This document shows, piece by piece, positions 63,897 to 64,000 of a stretch of 64,000 nt of DNA. Made by a program: the position numbers and the translations under genes. Each line of letters opens with the position of its first letter. Position 1 is the stretch's first letter. The stretch is taken from the NCBI RefSeq assembly GCF_024211255.1, contig NZ_JAMLDY010000011.1:57833-121832 (forward strand), in the 5' to 3' direction. A model generated the notes under the pieces. That model saw only the letters and a list, made by a program, of their open reading frames with translations, did not search any database and had not been told where the DNA came from. This DNA is from Sphingomonas liriopis (GTDB lineage Bacteria > Pseudomonadota > Alphaproteobacteria > Sphingomonadales > Sphingomonadaceae).

Positions 63897-64000
63897 CAAC
63901 TGTGTAATTGTGGTTATTGGACGAAGGGTGTCTGGTTTCGAATGATGGCATTGAGGATGGTGAGGAGTTTGCGTGCGACGGCGATGAGGACGAGTTTGGG
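63897..64000 (-). mobile_element. Right end of an IS110-family insertion sequence
   Basis: Base composition drops at 63897 (CAACTGTGTAATTGTGGTTA) and a reading frame runs off the window edge. The sequence after the family A fragment does not continue the repeat, so the junction is placed at about 63896/63897. Only the downstream end of the element is in the window. Confidence 0.7.
63914..64000 (-). CDS. IS110-family transposase, C-terminal end
   Basis: The last 28 residues are visible: PKLVLIAVA, then RKLLTILNAIIRNQTPFVQ and a TAA stop. This matches the conserved end of IS110/IS116/IS902-type DEDD transposases (KVALVAVxRKLLxILNAxxR). The gene continues beyond the window. Codon use is less GC-rich than the host genes. 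Confidence 0.75.
   Translation of the reverse strand, partial: PKLVLIAVARKLLTILNAIIRNQTPFVQ

Overview
The window is a stretch of GC-rich (roughly two-thirds G+C) alphaproteobacterial chromosome, most likely from Sphingomonas or a close sphingomonad. This is inferred from a PopZ-type polar protein, an E1-beta subunit of pyruvate dehydrogenase carrying its own lipoyl domain, a fused CysN-CysC, an alphaproteobacterial LexA box (GTTC-N7-GTTC) before recA, and a possible EcfG-type general-stress promoter. Nearly all genes are housekeeping or conserved accessory genes. There is no prophage, CRISPR array, secretion locus or biosynthetic gene cluster.

Layout. 1-9.1 kb: the end of a Kef-type antiporter, a DUF423 protein, a low-GC orphan gene, the shikimate pair aroK-aroB with a tiny DUF2256 protein coupled to it, then a 44-residue membrane peptide, a large secreted protein and xerD, followed by accA, two Flp pilins, mutT and tRNA-Cys. 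9.1-15 kb: a PCMT-like protein with tolC, popZ, an S9 peptidase and a hemerythrin-like protein. 15-24.5 kb: valS, a MATE pump, a lipid kinase, hemB, a fused MFS/spermidine synthase protein, a lipoprotein and tRNA-Arg. 24.5-29.6 kb: an SBF-type transporter and the sulfate activation operon cysD-cysNC-cysQ. 29.6-34.3 kb: an arginine succinyltransferase operon (M20 hydrolase, astA, astB) and a DUF481 barrel. 34.3-44.5 kb: rppH with an alpha/beta hydrolase, a histone-deacetylase-like protein divergent from them, a cyclopropane fatty acid synthase, purF with an SDR, a small stress-type protein, a cell wall hydrolase, and an MFS exporter with cysK. 44.8-64 kb: pdhA-pdhB, a squalene-synthase-like protein, an EF-hand protein, trmFO, a DUF488 protein, a second Kef antiporter, an acyl-CoA ligase, a lytic transglycosylase with a degenerate uracil-DNA-glycosylase-like protein, ETF-ubiquinone oxidoreductase, a TPR protein with ispE, and recA. 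The window ends inside an IS110-family insertion sequence.

The genes are packed in short operons, often with start and stop codons overlapping (ATGA, GTGA, TTGA or TGATG). The clearest common themes are sulfur and cysteine metabolism (cysD, cysNC, cysQ, cysK), envelope and peptidoglycan turnover, and fatty-acid oxidation and lipid modification (acyl-CoA ligase, ETF-QO, CFA synthase).

The most unusual structure is between the genes. At least six families of palindromic repeats fill most longer intergenic gaps. The commonest is a pair of inverted CCGGACTTGTTCCGG units, present in six full copies. A seventh, half copy is broken exactly at the end of the IS110 element, as if the element had targeted it. 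Other points worth following are a low-GC segment inside valS, two palindromes in divergent promoters, and enzyme-family members with degenerate active sites.
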